Of a stretch of DNA of 64,000 nucleotides, positions 37,246 through 46,868 are shown one piece after another. The position numbers were made by a program, and so were the translations under genes. The notes below the pieces were generated by a model that saw only the letters and a program-made list of their open reading frames with translations, ran no database searches and was not told the origin of the DNA. Source of the stretch: Rhodovastum atsumiense (lineage in GTDB: Bacteria > Pseudomonadota > Alphaproteobacteria > Acetobacterales > Acetobacteraceae); NCBI GenBank assembly GCA_026225115.1, contig JAMFSE010000031.1:1-64000 (forward strand), read 5' to 3'. Each line of letters opens with the position of its first letter. The first letter of the stretch is position 1.

Positions 37246-38253
37246 ATGAAAGTTGCTTTCGTTCATGGTTCTTACGATCTGCGCGTGAATGAGGTTGAGG
37301 CGCCCACCGCCGGTCCCCGCGACGTGGTGCTGCGCATCGCCTCGGTTGGAATCTGTGGCAGCGATCTGGGCTTTATCTCGGTTGGCGGTCCGGGCGTGGC
37401 CTCCCCAAACCCGTTTCCGCTGGGCCATGAGCTGTCGGGGACGGTGGAGCAGGCCGGGCCGGAAGTAACATCGGTCAAGGTGGGCGACCGGGTCATCCTC
37501 AACCCGCTGGTCAATATGATCGGCAACGGCGCGCCGGAAGGCGGGTTCGGCGAGAAACTCCTGGTGCGCGACGTGGCCGGCAAGCCGGGTTCGCTGCTGC
37601 CCTTGCCGGATGCCATGTCCTTCGATGAGGGCGCCTTGATTGAGCCGCTGGCCGTGGGCGCCCATGCGGTCAACCGCCTGGGTGCGAAGCCCGGCGACAC
37701 GGTTGCAATTTACGGCGCCGGACCGATCGGCCTGGCCTCGCTGATCGCGCTCAAACGCCGGGGGATCGACAGTATCATCATGTTCGACCTTTCGGGCTTC
37801 CGGCGCGAGCGGGCATTGAAACTTGGCGCCAGCGCGGCGTTTGACCCCAAGGAAACCCCGGCTGCGAAGGTGCTGAGCGAGGCGCATGGAACGGTTTCGA
37901 TGTACGGGTATGATCTGCCGGCGACGACGCATTACATCGAAGCGTCCGGCGCGCCGGTTATCCCGGACATTGTCGGTTTTTGCCGGCCAGGCGCTGTCAT
38001 CTGCGTGGCCTCATTGCAGAAGAAGACGATTGAAATCCACCCCGCGGCCCTTATCGGCAAAGAGATCACGCTTACGGGCGTCCTGGGTTATCCAACCGAA
38101 CTTGGCGAAGTGCTGGAAGCGCTGACCAGCAGCCCGATCGACCTTGAGCCGATGATCAGTCATCGTTTCAAAGGCGAAGATGTCCTGACGGCCTTCGATA
38201 TGGCCACGCATCCCGAACAATCGGCCAAGGTGCTTGTGCAATACGAAAGCTGA
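37246..38253 (+). CDS. Zinc-dependent alcohol dehydrogenase family protein, medium-chain
   Basis: 335 residues. Catalytic zinc site: Cys in GICGSD, GHE, and a Glu in ALIEPLAV; NAD(P) fold GAGPIGL. Resembles threonine 3-dehydrogenase / sorbitol dehydrogenase relatives. The four-Cys lobe for the structural zinc, normally after about residue 85, is missing: that region reads LNPLVNMIGNGAPEGGFGEK. The substrate is unknown. It is divergent from trpB, 123 bases apart. Confidence 0.85.
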   Translation: MKVAFVHGSYDLRVNEVEAPTAGPRDVVLRIASVGICGSDLGFISVGGPGVASPNPFPLGHELSGTVEQAGPEVTSVKVGDRVILNPLVNMIGNGAPEGGFGEKLLVRDVAGKPGSLLPLPDAMSFDEGALIEPLAVGAHAVNRLGAKPGDTVAIYGAGPIGLASLIALKRRGIDSIIMFDLSGFRRERALKLGASAAFDPKETPAAKVLSEAHGTVSMYGYDLPATTHYIEASGAPVIPDIVGFCRPGAVICVASLQKKTIEIHPAALIGKEITLTGVLGYPTELGEVLEALTSSPIDLEPMISHRFKGEDVLTAFDMATHPEQSAKVLVQYES

Positions 38254-38524
38254 TCCCTGGCTTAATTAAAATCTTTCTGCTTTGTTCCGTGGGCGTTAGA
38301 TTGTATAACTTGTAGATAGAAATAAGAGTTTGCGAAATCGCGTTGCCGCCGCAACTGGCGTTTGCGCAACCGATTTTTGCTTGCTGTTCATAAATTCGGT
38401 CGCTAAGTAATAATCCAATCACCTAAACGTGAGTGGACGGGGTACCGTTCGGGCGCAACATCTTTTTTAAATTGTCACGACGCCCAGTATTTTCTGTGTC
38501 GCTGCCGAGGTCGGGAATAGGGAT

Positions 38525-40297
38525 ATGCCTCCAGAACGCGCCGGAAATTCAACGGAACAGCTTGGGTTTGCCGGCCTCACGGATGAGGCGCTGTGGGAAT
38601 TATTCAGCGAGGATTGGGCGGCGCGGCGCCTCAGGGTCGAATATCAGCCGCAGATCAACCTGACGTCGAGGAAAGTCGTAAGGTTTGAGGCTTTGCTGCG
38701 CTGGCGGCATGAAACCAAAGGCGAGATTCCGGCCAGTGAGTTCATTCGGCTGGCCGAAGAAAACGGCATCATCGGCGATATTGGCCAATGGGTATTGGAG
38801 CGGGCCTGCGAGGACGCGATGACTTGGCCTGCCGAGATCGGCGTTGCGGTGAATGTTTCGGCCACCCGGCTTCATGATTCCATGTTGCCGGTGATCGTGC
38901 AAAATGCGCTGCGGCAGTCCAGTCTGCCGGCAGCGCGGCTGGAACTCGAAATTACCGAAACTGCTGCGATCAAGCTGGATTCGACAAGTTTTCATGTTCT
39001 GAACGCGCTGCGAAAACTCGGCTTGCGTATCACGATCGATGATCTGGATGTGGGCCATTCGTCGATCCGGTATTTGCTTGATTTTCCCTTCGATAAAATA
39101 AAAGTTGATTTGTCGTATACCGCACTCCTCGGCCAATCGGGCAGGCGTGGCGAAACTGCCTTGTCAATCATGCAGACGATTGCAGGGCTTTGCCATCGGT
39201 TGAACATCAGCTGCCTGGCGGAGGGGGTTGAGACCGCCCAGCAGCTGATGATGGTGATGGGCGCAAATTATACCGAAGTGCAGGGCTATTTGTTCGGCAG
39301 GTCGGTTGCGGCAAACAACATTGCCTCGGTACTGGCAAACAACGCCACGATCTGGAAAAACCTGGTGTTGCCGGCGCAAAAAGCCGAAGCCGGCAGTCTT
39401 TCATTCTACCAGGTCGCCGAAGTTGCCAACGATGTCATCATCGTCACCACGCCGGATTTAAACGCTCCAGGTCCGGTCATCACCTATGTCAATCCGGCCT
39501 TCACCCGGCTGACCGGTTATTCCGCCGAGGAAGCGATCGGGCAGACGCCACGAATACTGCAGGGGCCAGAGACCAGCCGGATGGCGTTGGACAACATCCG
39601 GGCGACACTGACCGAAGGCCGCACGGCGCATGAAAAAGTGCTGAACTTCTCAAAAAGCGGCGCACCCTATTGGCTGGATATGCATATCGAACCGCTGCGC
39701 GACGCAGCTGGAACAATAACGCATTTTGTTGGCATCGAACGCGACGTCACCTTGGATAAACGCCGGTTGGACGAACTGGAATTTTTTGCCGACCGCGATG
39801 TCCTGACGGGCATCCCCAACCGCCGGGCGTTTCTTCGCAGCTTGGAGGCTGAGATAAATACCAGCCATCAAAAGGCCGGCGATGCCGCCGATATTCCGTC
39901 GCTCTGCGTCGCCTGGATCGATGTCGACCGTTTCAAAGACGTTAATAGCCAGTACGGCCACGAAGCCGGGGATTCTGTTCTGTTCGATATCGCCGGCCGG
40001 CTTGGCGAAAACATGCGCAGGGTAGATACGGTCGGGCGGTTGGGCGACGAGGAATTCGCGCTATGCCTGCCCGCCATCGCGCTTGAAGACGCCCATAGCC
40101 TCGCCGAGCGGCTGCGCAACGCCATTTCGCGAACCGTCATAGAAACCCGTTCTGGTCGCGTTACAGCTACGGTGAGCATCGGCGTTGCCGCATTGGCGCC
40201 GGCGGAAGACCTCGCATCGCTGATGGCGCGCGCGCAGGCCTTCATGGTGGAAGCCAAATCCTCAGGCGGGGACAGGGTTTGTTCGCATAAGAATTGA
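38525..40297 (+). CDS. Cyclic-di-GMP protein with EAL-PAS-GGDEF order
   Basis: 590 residues, no membrane helix. EAL domain (about 30-280): FEALLRW (E55-A-L), VNVSATRL, EITET, IDDLDVGHSS, KIKVD, EGVET and QGYLFGR, so the metal and catalytic residues of the phosphodiesterase look intact. PAS domain about 290-405 (YVNPAFTRLTGYSAEEAIG). GGDEF domain about 420-585 with an I-site RRVD, but the active loop reads G507-D-E-E-F, i.e. the second Gly is Asp, which may block cyclase activity. The order is the reverse of the usual PAS-GGDEF-EAL. Likely a c-di-GMP phosphodiesterase with a GTP- or c-di-GMP-sensing tail (inference). Confidence 0.9.
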   Translation: MPPERAGNSTEQLGFAGLTDEALWELFSEDWAARRLRVEYQPQINLTSRKVVRFEALLRWRHETKGEIPASEFIRLAEENGIIGDIGQWVLERACEDAMTWPAEIGVAVNVSATRLHDSMLPVIVQNALRQSSLPAARLELEITETAAIKLDSTSFHVLNALRKLGLRITIDDLDVGHSSIRYLLDFPFDKIKVDLSYTALLGQSGRRGETALSIMQTIAGLCHRLNISCLAEGVETAQQLMMVMGANYTEVQGYLFGRSVAANNIASVLANNATIWKNLVLPAQKAEAGSLSFYQVAEVANDVIIVTTPDLNAPGPVITYVNPAFTRLTGYSAEEAIGQTPRILQGPETSRMALDNIRATLTEGRTAHEKVLNFSKSGAPYWLDMHIEPLRDAAGTITHFVGIERDVTLDKRRLDELEFFADRDVLTGIPNRRAFLRSLEAEINTSHQKAGDAADIPSLCVAWIDVDRFKDVNSQYGHEAGDSVLFDIAGRLGENMRRVDTVGRLGDEEFALCLPAIALEDAHSLAERLRNAISRTVIETRSGRVTATVSIGVAALAPAEDLASLMARAQAFMVEAKSSGGDRVCSHKN

Positions 40298-40309
40298 AGA
40301 AGAGAAGCA

Positions 40310-40430
40310 CTTCTTTTTTGAAAGAAAGAAGCAAAAAACTTTTTTTGAATCTGACCTGGGGCGTTGAGCGCTACAATGCCCATACCCCGCATAATAGAAG
40401 TTTTTTGGTTCTTTTTTTCAAAAAAGAACC
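40310..40430. terminator. Back-to-back terminator hairpins between convergent genes
   Basis: Two family hairpins face each other: 40310-40346 (plus, CTTCTTTTTTG stem then CAAAAAACTTTTTTT) after the EAL-GGDEF gene, and 40396-40430 (minus) after xthA. About 50 bases including GGGGCGTTGAGCGC lie between. This is the clearest example of the paired element. Confidence 0.8.
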
Positions 40431-40441
40431 GCTTCACTTAG

Positions 40442-41212
40442 CTAATCCAGAAATACGCTGACTGGCACGTGGTCTGAGGGCTGGGTTTTGGCGCGTTCGC
40501 CTTTATGGATGGTGACGCCTGTCAAACGTTCGGCGATGCGTGGGGATAGCAAAGCGTGGTCGATGCGCAGGCCGATATCGCGGTCCCAGGCGCCGGCCTG
40601 GTAATCCCAGAAACTGTACAGGGTTTGGTTGGGGTACAGCGCCCGCAGCGCGTCGGTCAGGCCGAGCCAGATCAGCGCGTTGAAGGATGCGCGGGTTTCG
40701 GGGCGGACCAGCGCGTCGGTTTTCGGCAGGGCGCCGGGAGCATAGTCGGCATCGGTCGGGCAGACGTTATAGTCGCCGGCGAGGATAAAATCCTGGTCGG
40801 CCTCGAGCATTGCGGCGGCGTGGGCGCGCAGCGAGGCCATCCATTCCAGTTTATAGGCGTAACCGGCATCGCCACCGGAATTGCCGTTGGGCAGGTATAA
40901 ATTGCCGACGGTCACGCCATCGAGATGCGCTTCGATGTAGCGGGCGTGGCTGTCGGTCTCAGACATATAGGGCAGTTTGCGGTGATTTATCCGCACATCC
41001 GCCCGGTGCAGGATGGCGACGCCGTTATAGGATTTCTGGCCTGAGATGGCGGATTTATAGCCGAGTTCGGCGAATTTCATCGCCGGGAACTGGTGTTCCT
41101 CGCATTTGATTTCCTGCAGCAACAGCAGATCGGGCTGCTCGCGGGACAGGAAATCCGCGACGTGGGATTCGCGGGTGCGGACCGAGTTGACGTTCCAGGT
41201 GGTGATTTTCAT
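40442..41212 (-). CDS. xthA: Exodeoxyribonuclease III
   Basis: 256 residues. Base-excision-repair AP endonuclease and 3'-5' exonuclease. Seen: TTWNVNSVRTR, LLLQEIKCEE (metal Glu), LAGDYNVCPTDAD and the closing catalytic pair PSDHVPV. Eighteen bases downstream of the A-type Fe-S carrier gene on the same strand, so likely co-transcribed. Confidence 0.96.
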   Translation of the reverse strand: MKITTWNVNSVRTRESHVADFLSREQPDLLLLQEIKCEEHQFPAMKFAELGYKSAISGQKSYNGVAILHRADVRINHRKLPYMSETDSHARYIEAHLDGVTVGNLYLPNGNSGGDAGYAYKLEWMASLRAHAAAMLEADQDFILAGDYNVCPTDADYAPGALPKTDALVRPETRASFNALIWLGLTDALRALYPNQTLYSFWDYQAGAWDRDIGLRIDHALLSPRIAERLTGVTIHKGERAKTQPSDHVPVSVFLD

Positions 41213-41230
41213 TTGACGTTTCGGGTCGTC

Positions 41231-41581
41231 TTAATCGACAGAGAAGGACGTTCCGCAGCCGCAGGAAGACGTGGCGTTCGGGTTTTGGACCGCGAAATGC
41301 GCGCCCATCAGCGTGTCCTTATAGTCGAGCTCGGAGCCCGCCAGCAGGTCAAGGCTGGCCGGATCCACGAAAACCGTGGCGCCATGGGCGGTAATGATCA
41401 GATCCTCGGCGTTTTGCTCGCCGGTCAAGTCGAATTTATATTGAAAGCCGCTGCAGCCGCCGGCCAGCACCTCGACCCGGAGCGCCCGGGCGGCGGGGTC
41501 GGTGGCCAAAATCTCGGCAACCTGCCTGGCGGCGGACTCGGTGAGACGGAACGGGGCCGCGGGGGCAAGCGTGTCACTCAT
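41231..41581 (-). CDS. A-type iron-sulfur carrier (HesB/IscA/ErpA family)
   Basis: 116 residues from ATG 41581; six earlier codons are in frame but not needed. The three cluster Cys are present: one in VLAGGCSGFQYKF and two in the C-terminal SSCGCGTSF. Passes Fe-S clusters to target enzymes. In alphaproteobacteria the erpA-like gene is often beside xthA and dgt, as here, so ErpA is the likeliest subtype. Confidence 0.92.
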   Translation of the reverse strand: MSDTLAPAAPFRLTESAARQVAEILATDPAARALRVEVLAGGCSGFQYKFDLTGEQNAEDLIITAHGATVFVDPASLDLLAGSELDYKDTLMGAHFAVQNPNATSSCGCGTSFSVD

Positions 41582-41640
41582 GCTATCCATACAGCCCATA
41601 TAGCGCGTCTGGAGGTTGGATTGAAGGCCCGCTTGCGTGT

Positions 41641-42795
41641 ATGCCAGCCCTCATGAATTTAGCCCCCTATGCGGTGAGCAGCCTTACCTCCCGCGGCCGG
41701 CTGCATGCCGAGCCGGCGCCTGCCGATCGCAGCGCGGATCAGCGGGACCGCGACCGCGTGGTTCACTCCTCGGCGTTTCGAAAATTGCAGTATAAAACCC
41801 AGGTCTTCGTGACCCGTGAGGGGGATTTCTATCGCACCCGGCTGACGCATAGCCTGGAGGTGGCGCAAATCGCCCGCAGCCTGGCGCGCAGCCTGAGCCT
41901 GGATGAGGACCTGACAGAGGCCTTGGCCCTGGCGCATGACCTGGGCCACCCGCCCTTCGGCCATGCCGGGGAGACCGGGCTGGATGAGGCGTTGAGCGAT
42001 TTCGGCGGCTTCGACCATAACGCGCAGAGCCTGCGCGTGGTAACCCTGCTGGAGCATCGCTATGCCGGGTTCGACGGTCTCAATCTGAGCTGGGAAATGC
42101 TGGAGGGGCTGGCCAAGCATAACGGCCCGGTGCTTGCGCCGCCGACCTATGTCGCGCAATTCGACCAATTATTTCCCCTGGACCTGCAGCGGCACGCCTC
42201 GGCGGAAGCCCAGGTTGCCGCCTTTGCCGATGACATCGCCTATAATGCGCATGATCTGGATGACGGGCTGCGGGCGAAATTGTTTACTTTGGCGGATATC
42301 GCGGAACTGCCGCTGGTCGGCGAAGCGCTCGCCAAGGCCCGCACCCTCACCACGGATGAGAAACGCATTCGCCATGAGATGACGCGCAGGGTGATCAACT
42401 GGATGATCCATGACGTGATTATCGAGAGCCAGGCCCGTCTGGCGGCGCTGGCGCCCGCCGACGCCGAGGCGGTTCGCGACGCCGGCGCGCCGGTGATCCT
42501 GTTCAGCGAAAAACTGGCCGCGGCCAATGTCGCGATCAAGGCGTTCCTGTTCGAGCGCATGTACCGGCACTGGCGCGTCAACCGGATGAGCCATAAGGCG
42601 CAAGGGGTAACCCGAACGCTCGGCAGCCTGCTGCTCGCCAAGCCGGAATTGCTGCCGGATGACTGGCGCGTGCTGGCGGGCGCCGGGAACAGCGAGCAAG
42701 CGGCGATCGCCGTGCGGGATTATGTGGCGGGGATGACGGACCGCTATGCGATGCAGGAATATGCAAGGCTTACGGATCCGGCTGTTCCTTCTTAA
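41641..42795 (+). CDS. dgt: Deoxyguanosinetriphosphate triphosphohydrolase-like protein
   Basis: 384 residues, HD-domain dNTPase that cuts dNTPs to nucleoside and triphosphate. Motifs: DRDRVVHSSAFRKLQYKTQV, RTRLTHSLEVAQIARS, and the HD pair in LAHDLGHPPFGHAGE, with a later Asp in AFADDIAYNAHDLDDGL. The gene is divergent from the Fe-S carrier gene across 59 bases. ATG 41653 is a second possible start. A family hairpin terminator follows at 42805. Confidence 0.93.
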   Translation: MPALMNLAPYAVSSLTSRGRLHAEPAPADRSADQRDRDRVVHSSAFRKLQYKTQVFVTREGDFYRTRLTHSLEVAQIARSLARSLSLDEDLTEALALAHDLGHPPFGHAGETGLDEALSDFGGFDHNAQSLRVVTLLEHRYAGFDGLNLSWEMLEGLAKHNGPVLAPPTYVAQFDQLFPLDLQRHASAEAQVAAFADDIAYNAHDLDDGLRAKLFTLADIAELPLVGEALAKARTLTTDEKRIRHEMTRRVINWMIHDVIIESQARLAALAPADAEAVRDAGAPVILFSEKLAAANVAIKAFLFERMYRHWRVNRMSHKAQGVTRTLGSLLLAKPELLPDDWRVLAGAGNSEQAAIAVRDYVAGMTDRYAMQEYARLTDPAVPS

Positions 42796-42804
42796 AGGCT
42801 AAGC

Positions 42805-42843
42805 GCTTCTTTTTTATCAAAAAAGAAGCAAAAATTTTTTTAT
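42805..42843 (+). terminator. Terminator hairpin between dgt and argS
   Basis: GCTTCTTTTTT (42805-42815), three bases, AAAAAAGAAGC (42819-42829), then AAAAATTTTTTT. It follows dgt by nine bases and lies 16 bases before argS, so argS should have its own promoter overlapping or just inside this area, or relies on read-through. Confidence 0.75.
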
Positions 42844-42858
42844 TCTGGTGGGTTGTGG

Positions 42859-44610
42859 ATGGGTATGGGGTCTAATTTATTTGCTGAGTTGCGGGTTTGG
42901 GTTTTGCAGGACGTGGAGACGTTGCTTCCTGGCCTTACCCAAATGCATGCCAGCATCGAACTGACGCCGACGCGCGATGCCGTGCATGGCGATATGGCGA
43001 CCAATGCAGCGCTTGTCGCCGCCAAGCCCGCAGGTAGAAATCCGCGGGAAATTGCTGCCAGGCTGGCGGAACTTCTGGCGAAGCGGGAAGGGATTGCCAA
43101 GGCCGAGCCGGCCGGGCCGGGCTTTGTGAATATCACGCTGACGCCGGAATTTTTGCTGCGGCAATTGCCGGTGATTCTGGACGCAGGCATTGCCTATGGC
43201 AACGGCGCTGCGAAGGGTCAAAAAATCAACGTCGAATATGTCTCCGCCAACCCGACCGGGCCGCTGCATGTCGGCCATTGCCGGGGCGCGGTCGTTGGCG
43301 ACGCTTTGGCAAACCTGCTGCAAAAAGCAGGCTACGACGTCACCAAGGAATATTACGTCAACGACGCCGGCGCCCAGGTGGTGGCCTTGGCGCGCTCGGT
43401 CTATGTGCGTTATCTGCAGGCGCTTGGCCGCAATCTGCATGCCGAGGCCTATGCCGCCCAGGTGCCGGGCGGCGTGCAATATGGCGGCGAATATCTCGTC
43501 CCCGTCGGCCAGAGCCTGGCCGAGCTCTACGGCGAAATGTTCGCAACCGCGCCGGAAGAGCAATGGCTGGATACAATTCGGGAATTTGCCGTAGCCAAAA
43601 TGCTGGAACTGATCCGCGAGGATCTGGCGGCGCTGCACGTAACGCATGATGTCTTTACCTCCGAGCGCGAACTGGTGGCGGCCGGCGGCGTGGAACGCGC
43701 GCTGCAAATTCTGCAGGATCGCGGCCTGATTTATGAGGGCACGCTGGAGCCGCCGAAAGGCAAGACGCCGGAAGATTGGGAGCCGCGCGAGCAGACATTG
43801 TTCCGCGCCACGCAATTCGGCGACGATGTCGACCGGCCGGTGAAAAAATCCGACGGCTCCAACACCTATTTCGCCAATGACATCGCCTGCCATGCCGACA
43901 AAATGGCGCGCGGATTTAATGCCATGATCGACGTATTGGGCGCCGACCACGGCGGCTACACCAAACGCATGCAGGCGGCGGTAAAGGCGCTGGCCGGCAA
44001 TGGCGATGCGCGGCTCGATGTCGTGCTGTGCCAGATTGTGCGGGTGATGAAAAACGGCGAGCCGGTGCGCATGAGTAAGCGGGCAGGGACGTTTGTGGAG
44101 CTGCGCGATCTGATCGACGAGGTCGGAGCGGACGCGGTGCGCTTCATCATGCTGATGCGCAAATCCGACGCGCAAATGGAATTCGACCTGAACGCCGCGG
44201 TCGCGCAGACCCGGGATAATCCGGTTTTTTACGTGCAATACGCCCATGCCCGCTGCCGTTCGGTGCTGCGCGCGGCCGGCGAGCCATCCGGCCTGGCCGC
44301 GGCGGATCTGTCCGCGCTGACGGCGCCTGAGGAACTCACGCTGATCCGCAAGCTGATCGCCTGGCCGCGGCTGGTTGAAGCGGCGGCGCTGGCGCGCGAG
44401 CCGCATCGGGTGGCGTTTTTCCTGTATGAGCTGGCCGGCGATTTCCATGCTTTATGGAATGCCGGCCGGGATGACGCCGCTTTGCGTTTCATCCAGGCTG
44501 AAAAGCCAATTGAGACGGCGGCGCGGCTGGCGCTGGTCTCGGCAACTTCGGTGATTATCCGTTCGGGACTCGGCGTGCTGGGTGTAAAGCCGGTCGAGGA
44601 GATGCGATAG
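42859..44610 (+). CDS. argS: Arginyl-tRNA synthetase
   Basis: 583 residues from ATG 42859. Class I enzyme charging tRNA-Arg. N-terminal additional domain, then [20 protein letters not shown] with HVGH as the HIGH motif, VNDAGAQ, and a KMSKS-like [10 protein letters not shown]. The C-terminal anticodon domain ends [11 protein letters not shown]. First gene of the long operon that runs to serS. Confidence 0.96.
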   Translation: MGMGSNLFAELRVWVLQDVETLLPGLTQMHASIELTPTRDAVHGDMATNAALVAAKPAGRNPREIAARLAELLAKREGIAKAEPAGPGFVNITLTPEFLLRQLPVILDAGIAYGNGAAKGQKINVEYVSANPTGPLHVGHCRGAVVGDALANLLQKAGYDVTKEYYVNDAGAQVVALARSVYVRYLQALGRNLHAEAYAAQVPGGVQYGGEYLVPVGQSLAELYGEMFATAPEEQWLDTIREFAVAKMLELIREDLAALHVTHDVFTSERELVAAGGVERALQILQDRGLIYEGTLEPPKGKTPEDWEPREQTLFRATQFGDDVDRPVKKSDGSNTYFANDIACHADKMARGFNAMIDVLGADHGGYTKRMQAAVKALAGNGDARLDVVLCQIVRVMKNGEPVRMSKRAGTFVELRDLIDEVGADAVRFIMLMRKSDAQMEFDLNAAVAQTRDNPVFYVQYAHARCRSVLRAAGEPSGLAAADLSALTAPEELTLIRKLIAWPRLVEAAALAREPHRVAFFLYELAGDFHALWNAGRDDAALRFIQAEKPIETAARLALVSATSVIIRSGLGVLGVKPVEEMR

Positions 44611-44612
44611 GC

Positions 44613-45326
44613 TTGCGAGACCCAGATTACGACGGTCAGGAATTCGTCTACCGGACCCGGCGCCAGACCGCCGCTTTCGACCCCACCATGCGGCGCATCG
44701 CATTGGGGGCGGGCGGGTTTGCGACTCTGGTGATCATCATCGCTCTGGTGTGGAGCGGCATGAAGCCGGGGATGGGATTTGGGCCGCCGCCGGTGATCGA
44801 GGCGCCGCCCGGCCCGCTGCGGCTGGTCCCCGCCAATCCGGGCGGGCTGAACGTGCCGGAGGCCGACGAGCAGATCATGTCCGGCGACAGCTCCGAGGCG
44901 CCGGCGAAATTGGCGCCTGATTCGACGTCGCCGGATATCTCGGCGTTTCAGGCACCGCCGCCGCCGCCCGCACCGCCGCCGCCTGCGGCCTCCACGGCTG
45001 CATCGGCGCCGGCTCCGGCTGCGTCCAGCGCGTTGGCACCTGTGCCGGCCCCGGCGCCTACGCCGCCCATACAAGTAAATAACAATGTTCAGGTGCAGCT
45101 TGCGGCGGCGGTGGACCCGGCCGGTCCCAAAACCGCCTGGCGGCAGTTGAACCAGAAAATGCCGGCTTTGTTCTTCGGCCACAGCCCGATTTACACGCGC
45201 GCCAACGTCGCCGGCGTGGAATTCTGGCGCCTGCGCATGGGCGGCTTTACCGATGTTACCGCCGCCCGCAAATTTTGCGCGGATGTGAAAGCGCAGGGCG
45301 CTGCCTGTACGGTTGCCGCATTTTGA
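44613..45326 (+). CDS. SPOR-domain inner-membrane protein
   Basis: 237 residues from TTG 44613, two bases after the argS stop; the next Met is at the membrane helix, so the TTG is favoured. One membrane helix at about 29-47, a Pro/Ala-rich periplasmic linker (about 60-155), and a C-terminal SPOR domain (FFGHSPIYTRANVAGVEFWR, LRMGGFTDVTAARKFCADVK) that binds denuded peptidoglycan at division sites. Position between argS and nagZ is conserved in alphaproteobacteria. Its stop overlaps the nagZ start. Confidence 0.87.
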   Translation: MRDPDYDGQEFVYRTRRQTAAFDPTMRRIALGAGGFATLVIIIALVWSGMKPGMGFGPPPVIEAPPGPLRLVPANPGGLNVPEADEQIMSGDSSEAPAKLAPDSTSPDISAFQAPPPPPAPPPPAASTAASAPAPAASSALAPVPAPAPTPPIQVNNNVQVQLAAAVDPAGPKTAWRQLNQKMPALFFGHSPIYTRANVAGVEFWRLRMGGFTDVTAARKFCADVKAQGAACTVAAF

Positions 45327-46192
45327 GCAAGCCGGTTATTATCGGCGTGAGTGGCGCGGCCTTGACGCGTGCGGAACGCGATTTGCTGCGCGAGCATCGC
45401 CCGCGCGGGGTAATCCTTTTTAGGCGTAACATTGAAAACCCATCACAACTCTCTGAATTAACGGCAGATTTGAAAGATTCTTTGCCGCCGGCTGCGTTGA
45501 TCATGGTGGATCAGGAGGGTGGCCGGGTGGCGAGGTTGCGGGCGCCGCATTGGCCGGAAATGCCGTCGGCGGCCAGTCTGCAGACCGAAGCAGCTGCCTT
45601 GGCGCATGGCCGGCAACTGGGGGCGATGGTCCGGGAGGCAGGGTTTAACCTCATCGCAGCGCCGGTGCTCGACCTGGCTTTCCCCAGCGAAAGCAATGTC
45701 ATCGGCGACCGGGCGCTGGGGCCGGACCCGGTAATGGTGGCAAGACTGGGCGCCGCAATCGCCGAGGGCATTCAGGCGCAGGGCGTTACCCCCATCATGA
45801 AACACATCCCCGGCCATGGGCGGGCGCAGGTCGACAGTCATCTGTCGCTGCCCCGGATCGACGCCAGTGAGGCCGAGCTGGCGGCGGATTTTAACCCCTT
45901 TATCGCCAATTCCGGGCTGCCATGGGCGATGACCGCGCATATCATCTATACCGCTTTGGACCCCGAACTGCCTGCGACCCTGTCGGCAAAGGTCATCAGC
46001 CGGATCATCCGCGGCTTGATCGGCTTCGATGGGATTCTGGTCAGCGACGACCTGGCCATGCAGGCGCTTACCGGCTCGCCGGCGGAGCGGGCCGTGGCGG
46101 CGCTTAATGCGGGCTGCGACATCGCGCTCTATTGCCCGGGCGACATGGCGGGCAATCTTGCGATATTACAGGCGGTGCCCGATGCTGCATGA
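45323..46192 (+). CDS. nagZ: Beta-N-acetylhexosaminidase NagZ (GH3)
   Basis: 289 residues from TTG 45323 (MSKPVIIGVSG), overlapping the SPOR-gene stop as TTGA; the longer frame from 45275 lies in the previous gene. Cytosolic, removes GlcNAc from anhydro-muropeptides in wall recycling. Signature KHIPGHGRAQVDSHLSLP with the mobile-loop Asp-His pair, and the nucleophile Asp in LVSDDLAMQAL. DQEGGRV near the N-terminus is also typical. Confidence 0.94.
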   Translation: MSKPVIIGVSGAALTRAERDLLREHRPRGVILFRRNIENPSQLSELTADLKDSLPPAALIMVDQEGGRVARLRAPHWPEMPSAASLQTEAAALAHGRQLGAMVREAGFNLIAAPVLDLAFPSESNVIGDRALGPDPVMVARLGAAIAEGIQAQGVTPIMKHIPGHGRAQVDSHLSLPRIDASEAELAADFNPFIANSGLPWAMTAHIIYTALDPELPATLSAKVISRIIRGLIGFDGILVSDDLAMQALTGSPAERAVAALNAGCDIALYCPGDMAGNLAILQAVPDAA

Positions 46193-46868
46193 AGCGCTGT
46201 CCGGCATTCTTGCGACGTTGGTTGCTATTATCCTTCATGAACTCGCCCATGGCCTGGCGGCCCTGGCCATGGGCGATAGGACCGCGCAAAAAGCCGGAAG
46301 ACTATCGCTCAACCCCTTGCAGCATATAGATAAAGTCGGCTCGATCCTCTTGCCTGTGTTCCTCGCCGTCTCGCAATTGCTGACCATCGGCCGGGTTGCC
46401 TTCATGTTCGGCTGGGCAAAGCCGGTGCCGATCGACGCGCAGGCGCTCAGCATCAATGGGCATCACGATCCGCGGCGGTTGATGGCAATTGTCGCCATTG
46501 CTGGACCGGCGATGAATTTTCTGCTGGCGTTCATTGGCGCTCTGGCCCTGTATTCACCTTTTGGCGCCGTGTTCTGGAGCTATTTTATCGTGGTGAATCT
46601 GGTGCTGGGCATTTTCAACCTTATCCCATTGCCGCCGATGGATGGCGGAAGGGTGGCGGTGGGGCTGCTGCCGCTGCGGGCGGCCAGCTTCCTGGCGGGA
46701 TCAGAGAGATTCGGTATCCTGCTGGTTTTGCTGGTTGTTTTCATATTGCCGACGCTGCTGGGCCAGCTCGGGGTCCATTTCAATCCGGTGAATGAGGCCT
46801 TGAATGCGGTGCTGCCCTGGGCTTCGGATACGGTGATGCATCTGGCGGGACATGAACATGGACTCTGA
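46182..46868 (+). CDS. M50-family site-2-protease-like membrane metalloprotease
   Basis: 228 residues from ATG 46182, overlapping nagZ by 11 bases; the longer frame from 46029 is in nagZ. Several membrane helices. The zinc motif HELAH is in the first helix (AIILHELAHGLAALAMGD) and the second motif in NLIPLPPMDGGR supplies the Asp ligand. It is the short S2P type without PDZ domain. Target unknown. It overlaps scpA by 17 bases, so it is firmly in the operon. Confidence 0.9.
   Translation: MLHEALSGILATLVAIILHELAHGLAALAMGDRTAQKAGRLSLNPLQHIDKVGSILLPVFLAVSQLLTIGRVAFMFGWAKPVPIDAQALSINGHHDPRRLMAIVAIAGPAMNFLLAFIGALALYSPFGAVFWSYFIVVNLVLGIFNLIPLPPMDGGRVAVGLLPLRAASFLAGSERFGILLVLLVVFILPTLLGQLGVHFNPVNEALNAVLPWASDTVMHLAGHEHGL

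Noticed and set aside
42877-44448. 523-aa open frame on the minus strand opposite argS
   Set aside because: It is the shadow of a GC-rich gene: no ribosome site, no domain-like sequence, rich in Arg/His/Gln, and argS is certain.
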